Positions 11,605-25,987 of a stretch of 64,000 bases of DNA are shown here, in pieces (position 1 is the first letter of the stretch; each line of letters opens with the position of its first letter). The stretch lies in assembly GCF_018863415.1 (NCBI RefSeq), contig NZ_JAHKSN010000010.1, forward strand, positions 62,001 to 126,000, in the 5' to 3' direction. Origin of the DNA: Deinococcus aestuarii. GTDB taxonomy: Bacteria > Deinococcota > Deinococci > Deinococcales > Deinococcaceae. A program made the translations under genes and the position numbers. Below the pieces are notes generated by a model. It had not been told where the DNA came from. It did not search any database and saw nothing but the letters and a program-made list of their open reading frames with translations.

Positions 11605-12632
11605 GCCCGCCCTCCGCGTACGGCCCGCGCCAGGGCCAGCCCCGCCAGCATCGCCGCCAGGGTCACCCCCGCCTCCAGGTACCGCCCGACGAGCACGAGC
11701 CCACCCGGCAGGAAGAAGGTCTCGACCGGATACGCGACCCCGAAGGTCAGGCGGGAGAGGTCGGGCTGGGGCTGGATGACGCGTTCCACAGTCACGGGCT
11801 CCACCTTGAAAGACACCCGCACCGCCCGTTCCTGCATGGGTAGATTCCGGGCCCGCCGCCCCGGTCCGAACGTCCCCGGGCTGATCCGCGTGAAGGCCCA
11901 GCTCAGCCCCGATCCCACCGCCCACCACCCCAGGAAGTTCTGGAGGGGGGCCCCCGCCCACAGCGGCGCCGGATCGCTCCACGTCCAGTACCCCTGCGCG
12001 GTCATCAGCGGCTCCAGCCCCACGTCCCAGGCCACCATCAGGACTCCGGCCAGCCACGCGCGCCCCCCCGCGAGGAGCGTGGTCGCCAGCGTCAGGGCGA
12101 ACCAGCCGAGCGGCACGATCAGGGGCACGCTGAGGAGCGTCGGCGCCGGGGCACCCGCATAGGTATAGACGCCGAAGGGAAAGCCCGTGCGGCTGCCGAG
12201 CAACTCGACGCCCAGCCCTACCGAGGAGGCGAGCACCGCCATCCCCAGGGCCCGCCGCGCCCCCGCCCGCTCCCAGGCGTAGGCGAGCGCCGAGACGAAG
12301 AGAGCGCCCGTGCTGAGCAGCGCGAGCAGAGAAAAGCCCTCCGGCCACAGCGGCACGGGCACCTTCAGGGCGGCGTAGAGGGCCAGCCACAGCATCCAGG
12401 GCCGCGTCTGCCCGGCCAGGGCCGCCCAGCGCGCCCGCAGCGTGCCGGGGAAGTCGCCCCCCAGCGCGTCCCCCGCCAGCCCCAGCCCCAGCGAGGCGGG
12501 CAGCCCGAGGAGGATCAGGGTCCAGCCCCCCGCGAGACCCCGCAGCACCAGCAGCGCCCCCAGAAAAGCCACCCCCAGCGCGGCGAGGGCAAGGCCAGCC
12601 CGCCGCGTGGCGGGAGAGAAGCGCAGGGTCAA
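11601..12632 (-). CDS. cruF: Carotenoid 1,2-hydratase, CruF type
   Basis: A 343-residue polytopic membrane protein of the CruF/DUF422 family, which adds water across the C-1',2' bond of an acyclic carotenoid end. Recognisable blocks are [17 protein letters not shown] and L-Q-N-F-L-G-W-W. About eight hydrophobic helices are present. The start appears to be TTG at 12632, in a TTGA overlap with the Nudix stop. In D. radiodurans the orthologous gene also sits two genes from crtO with a Nudix gene between, so synteny supports the call. Confidence 0.92.
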   Translation of the reverse strand: MTLRFSPATRRAGLALAALGVAFLGALLVLRGLAGGWTLILLGLPASLGLGLAGDALGGDFPGTLRARWAALAGQTRPWMLWLALYAALKVPVPLWPEGFSLLALLSTGALFVSALAYAWERAGARRALGMAVLASSVGLGVELLGSRTGFPFGVYTYAGAPAPTLLSVPLIVPLGWFALTLATTLLAGGRAWLAGVLMVAWDVGLEPLMTAQGYWTWSDPAPLWAGAPLQNFLGWWAVGSGLSWAFTRISPGTFGPGRRARNLPMQERAVRVSFKVEPVTVERVIQPQPDLSRLTFGVAYPVETFFLPGGLVLVGRYLEAGVTLAAMLAGLALARAVRGGRA

Positions 12633-13029
12633 CCCGCCACCTCCCGCAGCGCGTCGAAATAGACACGGGTCGTTCCAGCCACGTCATCGGGCAGGGCGTC
12701 CAGCGGCCACCAGCGCACCTCCGCCGCGTCGTCTCCAGCCCGCGCCTCCCCACCCGTGAAGGCGGCGGTGAAGACGTGGGTTTCCCAGTCCACGGTGTTG
12801 CCGTCCGGGTAGCTGTGGCGGTGCGGAAAGACGCCGACCGGGCGCAGGGGGCCCACATCCAGGCCCGTCTCCTCGCGCAGTTCCCGCCGCGCCGCGTCCG
12901 CGGGTGTCTCGCCCGCTCTGGCCCCGCCCCCGGGCACGTCCCAGCGCCCGTCGTCGCCGCGCCGCACCAGCAGGACCTCGCCGCCCCGCAGGACCGCGAC
13001 GCCCGCCCCGATACGCCCACCTGTGCCGC

Positions 13030-13033
<4 letters not shown>
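12629..13033 (-). CDS. Nudix hydrolase between crtO and cruF
   Basis: A 134-residue Nudix protein with a complete box: G-G-A-R-A-G-E, seven residues, then R-E-L-R-E-E-T-G-L. It should hydrolyse a nucleoside diphosphate linked to another moiety, using Mg2+. The start is GTG at 13033, overlapping the crtO stop by 4 nt, and it overlaps cruF at its end. Its position inside the carotenoid operon is conserved with D. radiodurans, but no role in pigment synthesis can be read from the sequence. Isoprenyl diphosphate or nucleotide-sugar turnover are possibilities only. Confidence 0.93.
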
Positions 13034-14565
<1,532 letters not shown>

Positions 14566-14579
14566 CCGGCCCGAATCCT

Positions 14580-14608
14580 GTCATACCGGGCAGGCGGGAG
14601 ATGGTCAG
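14580..14608 (-). promoter_or_regulatory. Promoter of the carotenoid operon
   Basis: On the minus strand CTGACC (14603-14608) and TATGAC (14580-14585) are separated by exactly 17 nt and face crtO. The -10 ends 14 nt before the crtO ATG. Confidence 0.55.
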
Positions 14609-14718
14609 GGATACCGCGTTCGGCGGCGCCCAGGCGGGGCGGGAGGCTCGGGGGCAGGCGGGAACCGGGCCTCAACGCCGGGCACGCGCCCCCTCGCCGC
14701 CGCAACTTCCTGACTTTC

Positions 14719-14736
14719 TGTTGTAGGAATACAACA
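14719..14736. promoter_or_regulatory. Palindromic operator candidate at the XRE gene start
   Basis: Perfect inverted repeat TGTTGTA-GGAA-TACAACA: 7-bp arms, 4-nt spacer. It ends on the base before the regulator ATG at 14737, so it covers the likely -10 and start site. This suits autorepression, and the site lies about 110 bp upstream of the divergent crt promoter. Confidence 0.6.
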
Positions 14737-15018
14737 ATGCGTGGCATGGTCGCCAAGGCGGCAGGTCGTCCCTCTCCCCCGCCGCTGTTCAACCGGCTGC
14801 CGGTGCTGCGCGCCGAGCGGGGGCTGAGTCGGCAGGACCTCGCGGCGGCGGTGGGGGTGAACTACCAGACCATCGGGTATCTGGAGCGCGGGGAGTACCA
14901 CCCCAGCCTGGACCTCGCGCTGAGGCTGGGCGAGTATTTCGGGCTGCCCATCGAGGCGATCTTTTCGCGCACGCCCTTCACGCCGCTCAGCGAGCAAGTC
15001 TACGGAGGTCCAGCATGA
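14737..15018 (+). CDS. XRE-family transcriptional regulator
   Basis: A 93-residue protein with one helix-turn-helix (residues about 19-75): [21 protein letters not shown], then [21 protein letters not shown]. The C-terminal E-A-I-F-S is typical of the short YozG-like group that usually pairs with a membrane protein. ATG 14737 directly abuts a perfect palindrome, and no Shine-Dalgarno is present, so the mRNA may be leaderless. A second in-frame ATG at 14746 is possible. The stop overlaps the next gene (ATGA). Confidence 0.9.
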   Translation: MRGMVAKAAGRPSPPPLFNRLPVLRAERGLSRQDLAAAVGVNYQTIGYLERGEYHPSLDLALRLGEYFGLPIEAIFSRTPFTPLSEQVYGGPA

Positions 15019-15725
15019 ACGCGACCCTGCCCCGGCTCCGCCCCCTCGCGCCCCTCGCTGCCCGCCGCCGGGTCGTGCTGACCGCGTTCGGGGGCTATGC
15101 CCTGTCCCTGCTGACCGTGGCGCCCGACAGCCTGTTCGGCCTGCCGGACATCCTGCTGCTCCTGTTCGGGGTGGGAGGGATGGTGCTGGCCTTCCTCGGC
15201 GGCGTCCAGCTGATGAGGCCCGCCCGCCTGGGTCTCCCGGAAGGCCGTGAGCGTGGACTGGACGAGCGGCAGGGGCAGCGGCTCTCCCAGGCGCACATCA
15301 CGGCGTCCCGTCTCCTGGGCGCCCTCTTCCTGCTCGCGGCGTTGTATTTCCTGCTGGCGATCCAACACCACCTGCCGACGCCCGCCACGAGGATGGCCTG
15401 GATAAGCCTCTCGCTCGGGGCCATCCTCTTTGTCCCGGCCCTTCCCACCGCCGTCTTCGCCTGGACCGAGCCCGACCCGCCGGGCGAAGAGACAGAACCG
15501 CGTGACAGGGCGGGGGGTACGCTGGGCGCCATGTTCGGTCGCCGCGTGCCCCCCCACATCGTGTTTGTGCTCAGCGTCGTCCTCGCGCTCGTGTGCGCCG
15601 CCCCCGCCGTGCACTACGGGCTGGCGGCGAAATGGCTCCCCGCCCTGCTGTGGGGCGCGGTGGCCGTGTGGTTCGCGGTGGACGCCGTGCGCGCGCACGG
15701 GTGGAAGGGGCCGCAGAAGGCGTAG
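15015..15725 (+). CDS. Membrane protein paired with the XRE regulator
   Basis: A 236-residue protein with about six membrane helices and a cytoplasmic loop containing L-D-E-R-Q-G-Q-R-L near residue 85. This D-E-R-Q/E feature recurs in small membrane proteins encoded beside short XRE regulators, for example the DUF2178 group. The start ATG overlaps the regulator stop by 4 nt and has GGAGGT 5 nt upstream, so the pair is coupled. A charged linker at residues 155-175 divides a four-helix N-part from a two-helix C-part. The function is unknown; control of the regulator from the membrane is a guess. Confidence 0.82.
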   Translation: MNATLPRLRPLAPLAARRRVVLTAFGGYALSLLTVAPDSLFGLPDILLLLFGVGGMVLAFLGGVQLMRPARLGLPEGRERGLDERQGQRLSQAHITASRLLGALFLLAALYFLLAIQHHLPTPATRMAWISLSLGAILFVPALPTAVFAWTEPDPPGEETEPRDRAGGTLGAMFGRRVPPHIVFVLSVVLALVCAAPAVHYGLAAKWLPALLWGAVAVWFAVDAVRAHGWKGPQKA

Positions 15726-15752
15726 GCGCCCCGAGATCAGCCCAGCCCTGTC

Positions 15753-16349
15753 TCAGCCCAGTCGCCTGATCCAGAAACGCATCGGTTTGGGGGTCTCCCT
15801 CCCTTCGCCCACGTCCCGCCAGGTCATCGTCGTCTCCAGGTCGGGGCGCTCGGTGTAGCCGCGCGCCTGCCAGAAGGCGTCCAGCGGGCGGTACCCCGGC
15901 GGCCGGGCGGGGTGGTCCTCCGGCCGCCGCACCGCGCAGAAGGCCGCGACCCCCAGGCCCAGGCGCCGGGCGTGGGCCTCGCGCTCGTCGAAGAAGCGGT
16001 GGCCCACCCCGCGCCCCCGGTACCCGGGCAGCAGCACGCTCTCGCCGAGGTACAGCACGTCGCCGGGGTCGAACTCGGGGGCCCGGAAGGGGGCGCGCAC
16101 CTCCGGCGTCTCCCGGGTCAGGGGCACCGCCGTGCTCGCCCCCACCACCCGCTCGCCGTCGCGGGCGAGGACGACCAGGGCGCCGGGGGCGCCCAGGTAC
16201 GTCCGCAAGTAGCCCTCCTCGTACTCCGCGCTGCCCTCGTAGAGGTAGGGGAAGGCGCGGAAGACCTCCTGCCGCAGCCGGGCGAGATCGGGGATGCAGG
16301 CGCGCAGCTCGTCCCCGGTGGCGGGGCGGACGGTGGGCGGGTCCGTCAC
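15753..16349 (-). CDS. GNAT-family N-acetyltransferase
   Basis: A 198-residue acetyltransferase-fold protein. The acetyl-CoA loop is visible as L-L-P-G-Y-R-G-R-G-V-G-H-R-F-F (R/QxxGxG/A) near residue 120, preceded by the beta4 strand Y-L-G-E-S-V. The C-terminal T-M-T-W-R-D pattern occurs in a subgroup of uncharacterised GNATs. The start is GTG at 16349, overlapping the stop of the SnoaL-like gene by 4 nt, so the two form an operon. The acceptor substrate is unknown. Confidence 0.9.
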   Translation of the reverse strand: MTDPPTVRPATGDELRACIPDLARLRQEVFRAFPYLYEGSAEYEEGYLRTYLGAPGALVVLARDGERVVGASTAVPLTRETPEVRAPFRAPEFDPGDVLYLGESVLLPGYRGRGVGHRFFDEREAHARRLGLGVAAFCAVRRPEDHPARPPGYRPLDAFWQARGYTERPDLETTMTWRDVGEGRETPKPMRFWIRRLG

Positions 16350-16780
16350 GCCCCTCCGCCCCCGCTCACCTGCCGGGACCAGTCGGCGAGGTTGTAGAGG
16401 TTCGTCACGCGGGCGATGCGGCCCCCCCGCACCTCGAAGAAGGCGCCCACGGGCAGCACGTAGGTCTGGCCGCGCGCCTCCGGCAGGTCCGCGTCGGTCT
16501 TCAGGTACTCGCCGTGGATCACGAACTCGGCGGCGGCGCGCGTGCCGTCCGGGGTCGCCATCACCACCAGCTCCTCGGCCCGCTCGCGGTAGTGGGCGTC
16601 CATCCGGTTCAGGAAGGCGCGGAAGGCGTCCACGCCGGTCTGGGTCCCCCCCTCGTTGACGTCGTGCCGCACGTCGTCCGCCAGCAGGGCGAGCATTCCC
16701 TCCGCGTTCCCCGCGTTGAAGGCCGCGTAGTAGCGCCGCACGAGGTCGAGGGTGGCCGCCTGGGAGTCGGATGCCGTCAT
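16346..16780 (-). CDS. SnoaL/ketosteroid isomerase-like protein
   Basis: A 144-residue alpha+beta barrel (NTF2-like) protein. V-R-R-Y-Y-A-A-F-N-A-G-N-A-E-G-M and L-A-D-D-V-R-H-D-V-N-E-G match the ketosteroid-isomerase-related group. The start is ATG 16780; the frame extends 21 codons further, but a TACACT -10 exactly 7 nt before this ATG points to a leaderless transcript beginning there. Members of this fold bind or isomerise small hydrophobic molecules; the ligand cannot be inferred. It is coupled to a GNAT by a 4-nt overlap. Confidence 0.88.
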   Translation of the reverse strand: MTASDSQAATLDLVRRYYAAFNAGNAEGMLALLADDVRHDVNEGGTQTGVDAFRAFLNRMDAHYRERAEELVVMATPDGTRAAAEFVIHGEYLKTDADLPEARGQTYVLPVGAFFEVRGGRIARVTNLYNLADWSRQVSGGGGA

Positions 16781-16787
16781 GAGGGGC

Positions 16788-16793
16788 AGTGTA
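16788..16793 (-). promoter_or_regulatory. -10 element (leaderless) for the SnoaL-GNAT operon
   Basis: TACACT on the minus strand, 7 nt before ATG 16780. Confidence 0.5.
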
Positions 16794-17008
16794 GGCAGCG
16801 TGAAGGGCGGAGTTGGCCGACGTGACCGGACGGTGAAGCTCATCGGCCCTCTCCAAAAAGGGCATGATGGGGGAGCAGGAGTCTCGTCCCTGCCAACAGG
16901 CGTCCTTTGCGGCCACGGCGACAGCCGCGTCTGCTACTTTGAACACACTTGAACCCCTGCGTTTCCCGCGTCTGCTGCGGGGCGCCCGCGAAATGGAGGA
17001 CTCTCCGC

Positions 17009-18301
<1,293 letters not shown>

Positions 18302-18314
18302 GGGACCGGAAGCC

Positions 18315-18352
18315 GGCGGGGTGGCGAGGCCCCTCCGTCCCCCCACCCCGCC
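18315..18352. terminator. Bidirectional hairpin between convergent genes
   Basis: A 10-bp perfect stem (18315-18324 with 18343-18352) and an 18-nt loop between the stop of the 430-residue protein and the convergent small-protein gene. T-tracts are weak on both sides. Confidence 0.5.
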
Positions 18353-18362
18353 AGACCGCCCC

Positions 18363-18617
18363 TTACATCTGCTTGTCGTCGTCGCCGGTGCCGAAGGTGG
18401 TGCCGGTCGAGGTCGGGGCGTCCGCGAGGCCGGGCGCCCCGGGCACTCCCCCGGGGGCGCGTTCGCTCATGCGGGTGGCGTCGCCCACGGCCACCGGCGT
18501 ATCGGTCATGCCGCTCTCCGACTCGTCCTGGTATCCGGCGCGGTCGCTCATGCCGTTGCCCGCGTCCTGCGGCAGGCCGCCCTGACGGTCGCGGCTCCGG
18601 GCATCGTCTTTGGTCAT
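18363..18617 (-). CDS. Small acidic disordered protein
   Basis: An 84-residue protein rich in Asp, Gly, Ser and Thr, lacking cysteine, tryptophan and any hydrophobic core, so almost certainly intrinsically disordered. The ATG at 18617 has a strong AAGGAGAT ribosome-binding site, which supports real translation, unlike most leaderless neighbours. It lies 21 nt downstream of a second gene of the same character. A third is at 51415-51726. No family is recognised; such proteins in desiccation-tolerant bacteria could be protectants, but that is speculation. Confidence 0.7.
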   Translation of the reverse strand: MTKDDARSRDRQGGLPQDAGNGMSDRAGYQDESESGMTDTPVAVGDATRMSERAPGGVPGAPGLADAPTSTGTTFGTGDDDKQM

Positions 18618-18638
18618 GGGTGATCTCCTTCCCCGGGC

Positions 18639-18842
18639 TCAGCGGTCGTCGTCGCGGCTGAGCCCGCCACCGAGCGAACCCATCGGCGTGTCGGCGTCGT
18701 CCGCACTCGTCGCGCCGGTGTCGCCCACCCGGTCCACGGTGCCGTCGGTGCCCGCGGGGTCGGTGCCCAGGCCGATCTGGCCGCTGCCGGTCTGGTCGGT
18801 GCCCCTCTGGTCGCTGGGAGGGTCGTTCGGATCGGTCGTCAT
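18639..18842 (-). CDS. Very small acidic disordered protein
   Basis: A 67-residue protein composed mostly of Asp, Gly, Thr, Pro and Ser ([14 protein letters not shown]), predicted to be disordered. ATG 18842 is preceded by GGAGG with 5-nt spacing. The frame stays open to 18917, but the extra codons lie before the ribosome-binding site. It is the probable first gene of a two-gene unit with the protein at 18363-18617. There is no recognised domain or signal peptide. Confidence 0.65.
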   Translation of the reverse strand: MTTDPNDPPSDQRGTDQTGSGQIGLGTDPAGTDGTVDRVGDTGATSADDADTPMGSLGGGLSRDDDR

Positions 18843-19005
18843 GGGAGCCTCCGTGGTGGGGTGAACGCCGGAGCACGGCCTCTCCGTGCCCGCCGGGGTT
18901 CGGGGGTGGAGAACCATTCAAGCGCGCGCGGGCCCCGGTCACAAGGCCGGGGGCTTTTACCGTTCACGCGCCGCACCGCTCATGGACGGGGAGGCGGGGA
19001 CGGAT

Positions 19006-19701
19006 TCAGGCGGCCGGGCGCGAGCGCAGCAGATAGCGGACCAGACTCGCCAGGCTGGGGTCGCGCAGCACGCAGACGATCAGGAGGTCCCCGTGCAGGG
19101 CGACCAGCAGGGTGCGGTGCTCGAATTCGAGTTGCGCCGAGAAGAGCGGGCCCCCCTGCGGCAACTCGCCCAGGGCGTGGGACGCGTCGAGCAGGGCGAA
19201 CAGGGGCGGGAGCAGCGCGGCCGGGAGCGCCTCGCCCTCCGCGCCGAGGGGCTGGCGGCACCCCGTGAACAGGGTGACGCCCAAGACCCCCGGCTTGCCG
19301 AGCAGGTCCCGCATCAGGCGCCGGGCGGCGGGGGGCGGCGGCGGGGGCGCGGAGGGCTCGGGCAGGAGGGGGGCCAGCGCCGAGCGCAGCGTCTCGGGAC
19401 TCAGCACCGGGCCCAGGGAGGAGACCGTCCCCGGGACCTCCGTGCCGAACGCGAGCAGCCGCGTGCCCGGCGGAAGGTGGAGGTCACCCGGTCCGCCAAA
19501 TCCCGCCAGCGGCAGGTCGAGCAGCACGGCCGCCGGGCGGGCGCGCAGGGCGGCCCGAACGCCCGCCAGGCTGGCCGCGCGGCGGGCGCGCAGGCCTAGG
19601 CCCTCGACCAGGCGCTCGGCGGCCTTGCCCCGTCCCACGCTCGCGCTGACGACGAGCACGGCGCAGGGCGGCGCGGGGGTGTCCTGAAGCTTGCTCGTCA
19701 T
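19006..19701 (-). CDS. Degenerate receiver plus roadblock/LC7-like domain protein
   Basis: A 231-residue protein in two parts. Residues 12-115 look like a response-regulator receiver that has lost its acidic pair (V-V-S-A-S instead of D-D) but keeps an aspartate in L-L-D-L-P-L. A seven-proline run then links to residues 132-231, which read as a roadblock/LC7 domain: L-G-K-P-G-V-L-G-V-T-L-F, a central long helix (F-A-L-L-D-A-S-H) and a final helix pair. Roadblock domains often regulate small GTPases or polarity. AAGGAGG lies 7 nt before the ATG. The domain call is by eye. Confidence 0.7.
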   Translation of the reverse strand: MTSKLQDTPAPPCAVLVVSASVGRGKAAERLVEGLGLRARRAASLAGVRAALRARPAAVLLDLPLAGFGGPGDLHLPPGTRLLAFGTEVPGTVSSLGPVLSPETLRSALAPLLPEPSAPPPPPPAARRLMRDLLGKPGVLGVTLFTGCRQPLGAEGEALPAALLPPLFALLDASHALGELPQGGPLFSAQLEFEHRTLLVALHGDLLIVCVLRDPSLASLVRYLLRSRPAA

Positions 19702-20001
19702 GGTCCGTCCTCCTTTCCGCCGTGGCTCCGCGCCGTCCGGTGGCCTGCCCCCGTCACGCGGCCCCGGTCCCAGCGCCCACTCTCCAGACCCCACTAGAGC
19801 GTCGCCGGGCTCACGGCTTCCTTACAAGCGACCCGGACGGACGTTCTTGGGAGAGCCGGTTTTCCCCCACACATGGCTATGCAGGGCCGGCCCATTCGGA
19901 TCACCGGGGCGGGGCCCGATCCTGTGCCCCGCGCGGGAACAACGCGGGGAGTGCGGACGCCGCCATTCGTCGGCGGACCGGGGGGTATGCTGGAGGGCGT
20001 T
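19702..20001. other. Intergenic region between the roadblock gene and sucA
   Basis: It holds the AAGGAGG ribosome-binding site of the minus-strand gene at its left end. At its right end are a TATGCT -10 candidate (19986-19991) and the GGAGGG of sucA (19992-19997). I see no other gene, repeat or convincing hairpin. Confidence 0.6.
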
Positions 20002-22845
<2,844 letters not shown>

Positions 22846-22857
22846 ACCGGGCACCCG

Positions 22858-22895
22858 GGGGCGGAGGAAGGTCGGGAGACCACCTCCGCCCCTTT
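22858..22895 (+). terminator. Hairpin between sucA and sucB
   Basis: A 10-bp stem (22858-22867 with 22883-22892), continued by GGTC/GACC inside, ends in TTT. It is likely a partial terminator, since sucB also has its own -10 element further on. Confidence 0.6.
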
Positions 22896-22954
22896 CGTGT
22901 GTTGTGTGCGCCTGCACGTGGAGCGTCCCCGCGTCAGTCACGCCCCCCGGGGGG

Positions 22955-22960
22955 TATAAA
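22955..22960 (+). promoter_or_regulatory. -10 element for sucB
   Basis: TATAAA, 10 nt before the sucB ATG, directly after the 12-bp palindrome CCCCCCGGGGGG (22943-22954). Confidence 0.45.
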
Positions 22961-22970
22961 GGGACACGTT

Positions 22971-24230
<1,260 letters not shown>

Positions 24231-24243
24231 AGCAGTCAGCTTT

Positions 24244-24282
24244 CAGCGGTCAGCCCCTCGGGGTTGGCCGCTGGTTTTGTTT
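24244..24282 (+). terminator. Intrinsic terminator after sucB
   Basis: A stem of about 13 bp with two G-T wobbles (24244-24256 with 24261-24273), a CTCG tetraloop and a TTTTGTTT tail. Confidence 0.85.
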
Positions 24283-24283
24283 G

Positions 24284-24289
24284 TAGGGT
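24284..24289 (+). promoter_or_regulatory. -10 element of the DUF2268 gene (leaderless type)
   Basis: TAGGGT, 6 nt before GTG 24296 and one base past the T-tail of the sucB terminator. Confidence 0.5.
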
Positions 24290-24295
24290 GGAGGC

Positions 24296-24940
24296 GTGGC
24301 GAACGTGCTGCATTTGATGAACGCGGGCGGGCTCCTCTCCCCCGCCCTGGAAGCCGAAGTGCGAGAGGTGGCGGGGGCGGCCCTCTCGCGGCACGCGGCC
24401 CGGCTGGGATTGGATGGAGTGGACGTAGCAGTGTACGGAACTCCGTGGACGCTGCCGGAAACAGGAGTCGGAGGCTACGCGCCGCTTCCGCATTGGGTGC
24501 AGGTCACCCTCACTCCCGAGAATCCAAACTTCGCGGCGTGCTGGCGCACCGAGATTCCCGCGACTCTCGCCCACGAACTCCACCACGCGCGGCGCTGGCA
24601 GGGGCCCGGGTACGGAATCACGCTGCTAGAAGCGCTCGTCAGCGAAGGGCTGGCCCAACATTTCGAGGCAGAGGAGCGTGGTGAAGCGCCGCCCTACGCA
24701 CGCTCCTCCACTGACCTCAACTCCCTGTGGACCCGAGCACAGGCGGAACTGGACAGCCCCACCTACGATCACAACGCCTGGTTCTTCGGCTCGGAGGCGG
24801 CAGGCCTGCCGCGCTGGACCGGGTACGCCCTCGGCTACGAACTCGTGCGCCGCTTCTTCACGTGGCAAGGCGCCGACGCCGTGACTCACGCTGATACTGC
24901 CGCAGAGGAGTTCCGGGGGGCGTGGGGAATCTACGAATAG
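24296..24940 (+). CDS. Predicted Zn-dependent protease, DUF2268-like
   Basis: A 214-residue protein with a thermolysin-like zinc motif H-E-L-H-H (about residue 93) and a downstream glutamate in A-L-V-S-E-G-L-A-Q-H-F-E (about residue 118), as in the DUF2268 predicted zinc-protease group. There is no signal peptide, so it is cytoplasmic. The GTG start at 24296 fits a leaderless mRNA from the TAGGGT -10. Codon use is slightly less GC-biased than the neighbours. Proteolysis is predicted, not shown. Confidence 0.83.
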   Translation: MANVLHLMNAGGLLSPALEAEVREVAGAALSRHAARLGLDGVDVAVYGTPWTLPETGVGGYAPLPHWVQVTLTPENPNFAACWRTEIPATLAHELHHARRWQGPGYGITLLEALVSEGLAQHFEAEERGEAPPYARSSTDLNSLWTRAQAELDSPTYDHNAWFFGSEAAGLPRWTGYALGYELVRRFFTWQGADAVTHADTAAEEFRGAWGIYE

Positions 24941-25101
24941 CTACAGGGAAGAGTCATTCTTAGTTCCTGGGCGGCCCTGCCCGTTCACCCCCTCTGCTCC
25001 ACAGCTCTACGAGTCCCAACCTCCCCCCTCAAGGGGAGGAGTAAAACGACGGCTTAAGGGTCGTGCGGGATCGGTTCTGCCCGCTTCCGCACCCCACACC
25101 C

Positions 25102-25674
25102 TCAAATCTCCTGCAACGGCCTCTGCGCCAGCCACTCCGGCACTTCATCCGGAGCGTAGGTGTCGAAGGTCAGATGGGCCAGGCTGACGAGCGGGTAACC
25201 TTCCAGCGGCCCCTCCTCCTTCCGCCTGTCCACGATGCAGGCGATGGCGACGCATTTCCCACCTGCCGCCTCCGCCGCGCGCACGGCCTTGAGGACGCTG
25301 CCGCCCGTCGTGAGCACGTCCTCCACGGCGACGAAGGGTTCACCGGGGGCGAGGGTGAAAGCCTCCCGAAGCTTCATGCCGCCCCGCCCGTCCTTCTCGG
25401 CGAAGATGGCGCGGGTGCCCCCCTGCCGGTTCAGGTGGCGGGCGACCTCGTAGGCGAGGACCACGCCGCCCATCGCGGGGCCGACGGTGACCGTGGCATG
25501 TACCCCCGCCTTACGTAGCTTCTCCGCTATGCCCTGGCCGATGCGTTCCGTGAGGTGGGGGTACTGGAGCAGGGTGGTGGATTGCAGGAACTTGGGGGAG
25601 TGGCGGCCCGAGGCGAGCAGGAAGTGCCCCTCGTGATACGCGCCCGCCTCGCGGTACAGGGCCAGAACGTCCAT
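25102..25674 (-). CDS. pyrE: Orotate phosphoribosyltransferase
   Basis: Pyrimidine synthesis: orotate plus PRPP gives OMP. The 190-residue protein has the N-terminal G-H-F-L-L-A-S-G-R-H-S loop, A-E-K-D-G-R-G-G catalytic loop and the PRPP-binding V-A-V-E-D-V-L-T-T-G-G-S. A GATACT -10-like hexamer lies 6 nt before the ATG, so it may be leaderless. It appears monocistronic. Downstream (25020-25039) there is only a weak 7-bp hairpin, so its terminator is not clear. Confidence 0.97.
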   Translation of the reverse strand: MDVLALYREAGAYHEGHFLLASGRHSPKFLQSTTLLQYPHLTERIGQGIAEKLRKAGVHATVTVGPAMGGVVLAYEVARHLNRQGGTRAIFAEKDGRGGMKLREAFTLAPGEPFVAVEDVLTTGGSVLKAVRAAEAAGGKCVAIACIVDRRKEEGPLEGYPLVSLAHLTFDTYAPDEVPEWLAQRPLQEI

Positions 25675-25739
25675 GCCCGGAGTATCGCACCGCCGCCCGA
25701 GCGCGGGACCTCACACAGCGGCCCGGCACGTTCCTTCCC

Positions 25740-25745
25740 TATCAT
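25740..25745 (+). promoter_or_regulatory. -10 element of the small HTH gene
   Basis: TATCAT, 5 nt before ATG 25751; no ribosome-binding site. Confidence 0.4.
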
Positions 25746-25750
25746 GGCGC

Positions 25751-25963
25751 ATGGAGTCCCCTGACCATGCGCCCCCCTTTCCCCACGCCCTCGCCCTGCG
25801 CTCGCGCCGCCTGCTGCTCGGCATCCCGCTGCGGAGGGTGGCGCGGGAGGCGGGGCTCGACCCCCACCTGCTCGGCGCCGTCGAGCGCGGGGAGTACGAC
25901 CCCCGCAGTCTCCACGTGCTCGCCCGCCGGGTCCTGGCCCACACGCTCGACGTGGCGTTGTAG
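25751..25963 (+). CDS. Small helix-turn-helix protein
   Basis: A 70-residue protein with one XRE-like HTH: L-R-S-R-R-L-L-L-G-I-P-L-R-R-V-A-R-E-A-G followed by L-L-G-A-V-E-R-G-E-Y-D-P. It has no extra domain. ATG 25751 follows TATCAT by 5 nt. It lies 24 nt upstream of the RNase H-like gene and may be cotranscribed. It could be a regulator of that pair or a cryptic transcription factor; no operator was seen. Confidence 0.75.
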   Translation: MESPDHAPPFPHALALRSRRLLLGIPLRRVAREAGLDPHLLGAVERGEYDPRSLHVLARRVLAHTLDVAL

Positions 25964-25987
25964 GACCGGCCAGCCGGGGGGCGCAGC

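Noticed and set aside
25020..25039. Hairpin downstream of pyrE as an intrinsic terminator
   Set aside because: Only 7 bp and no T-tract on the minus strand; kept out of the features.
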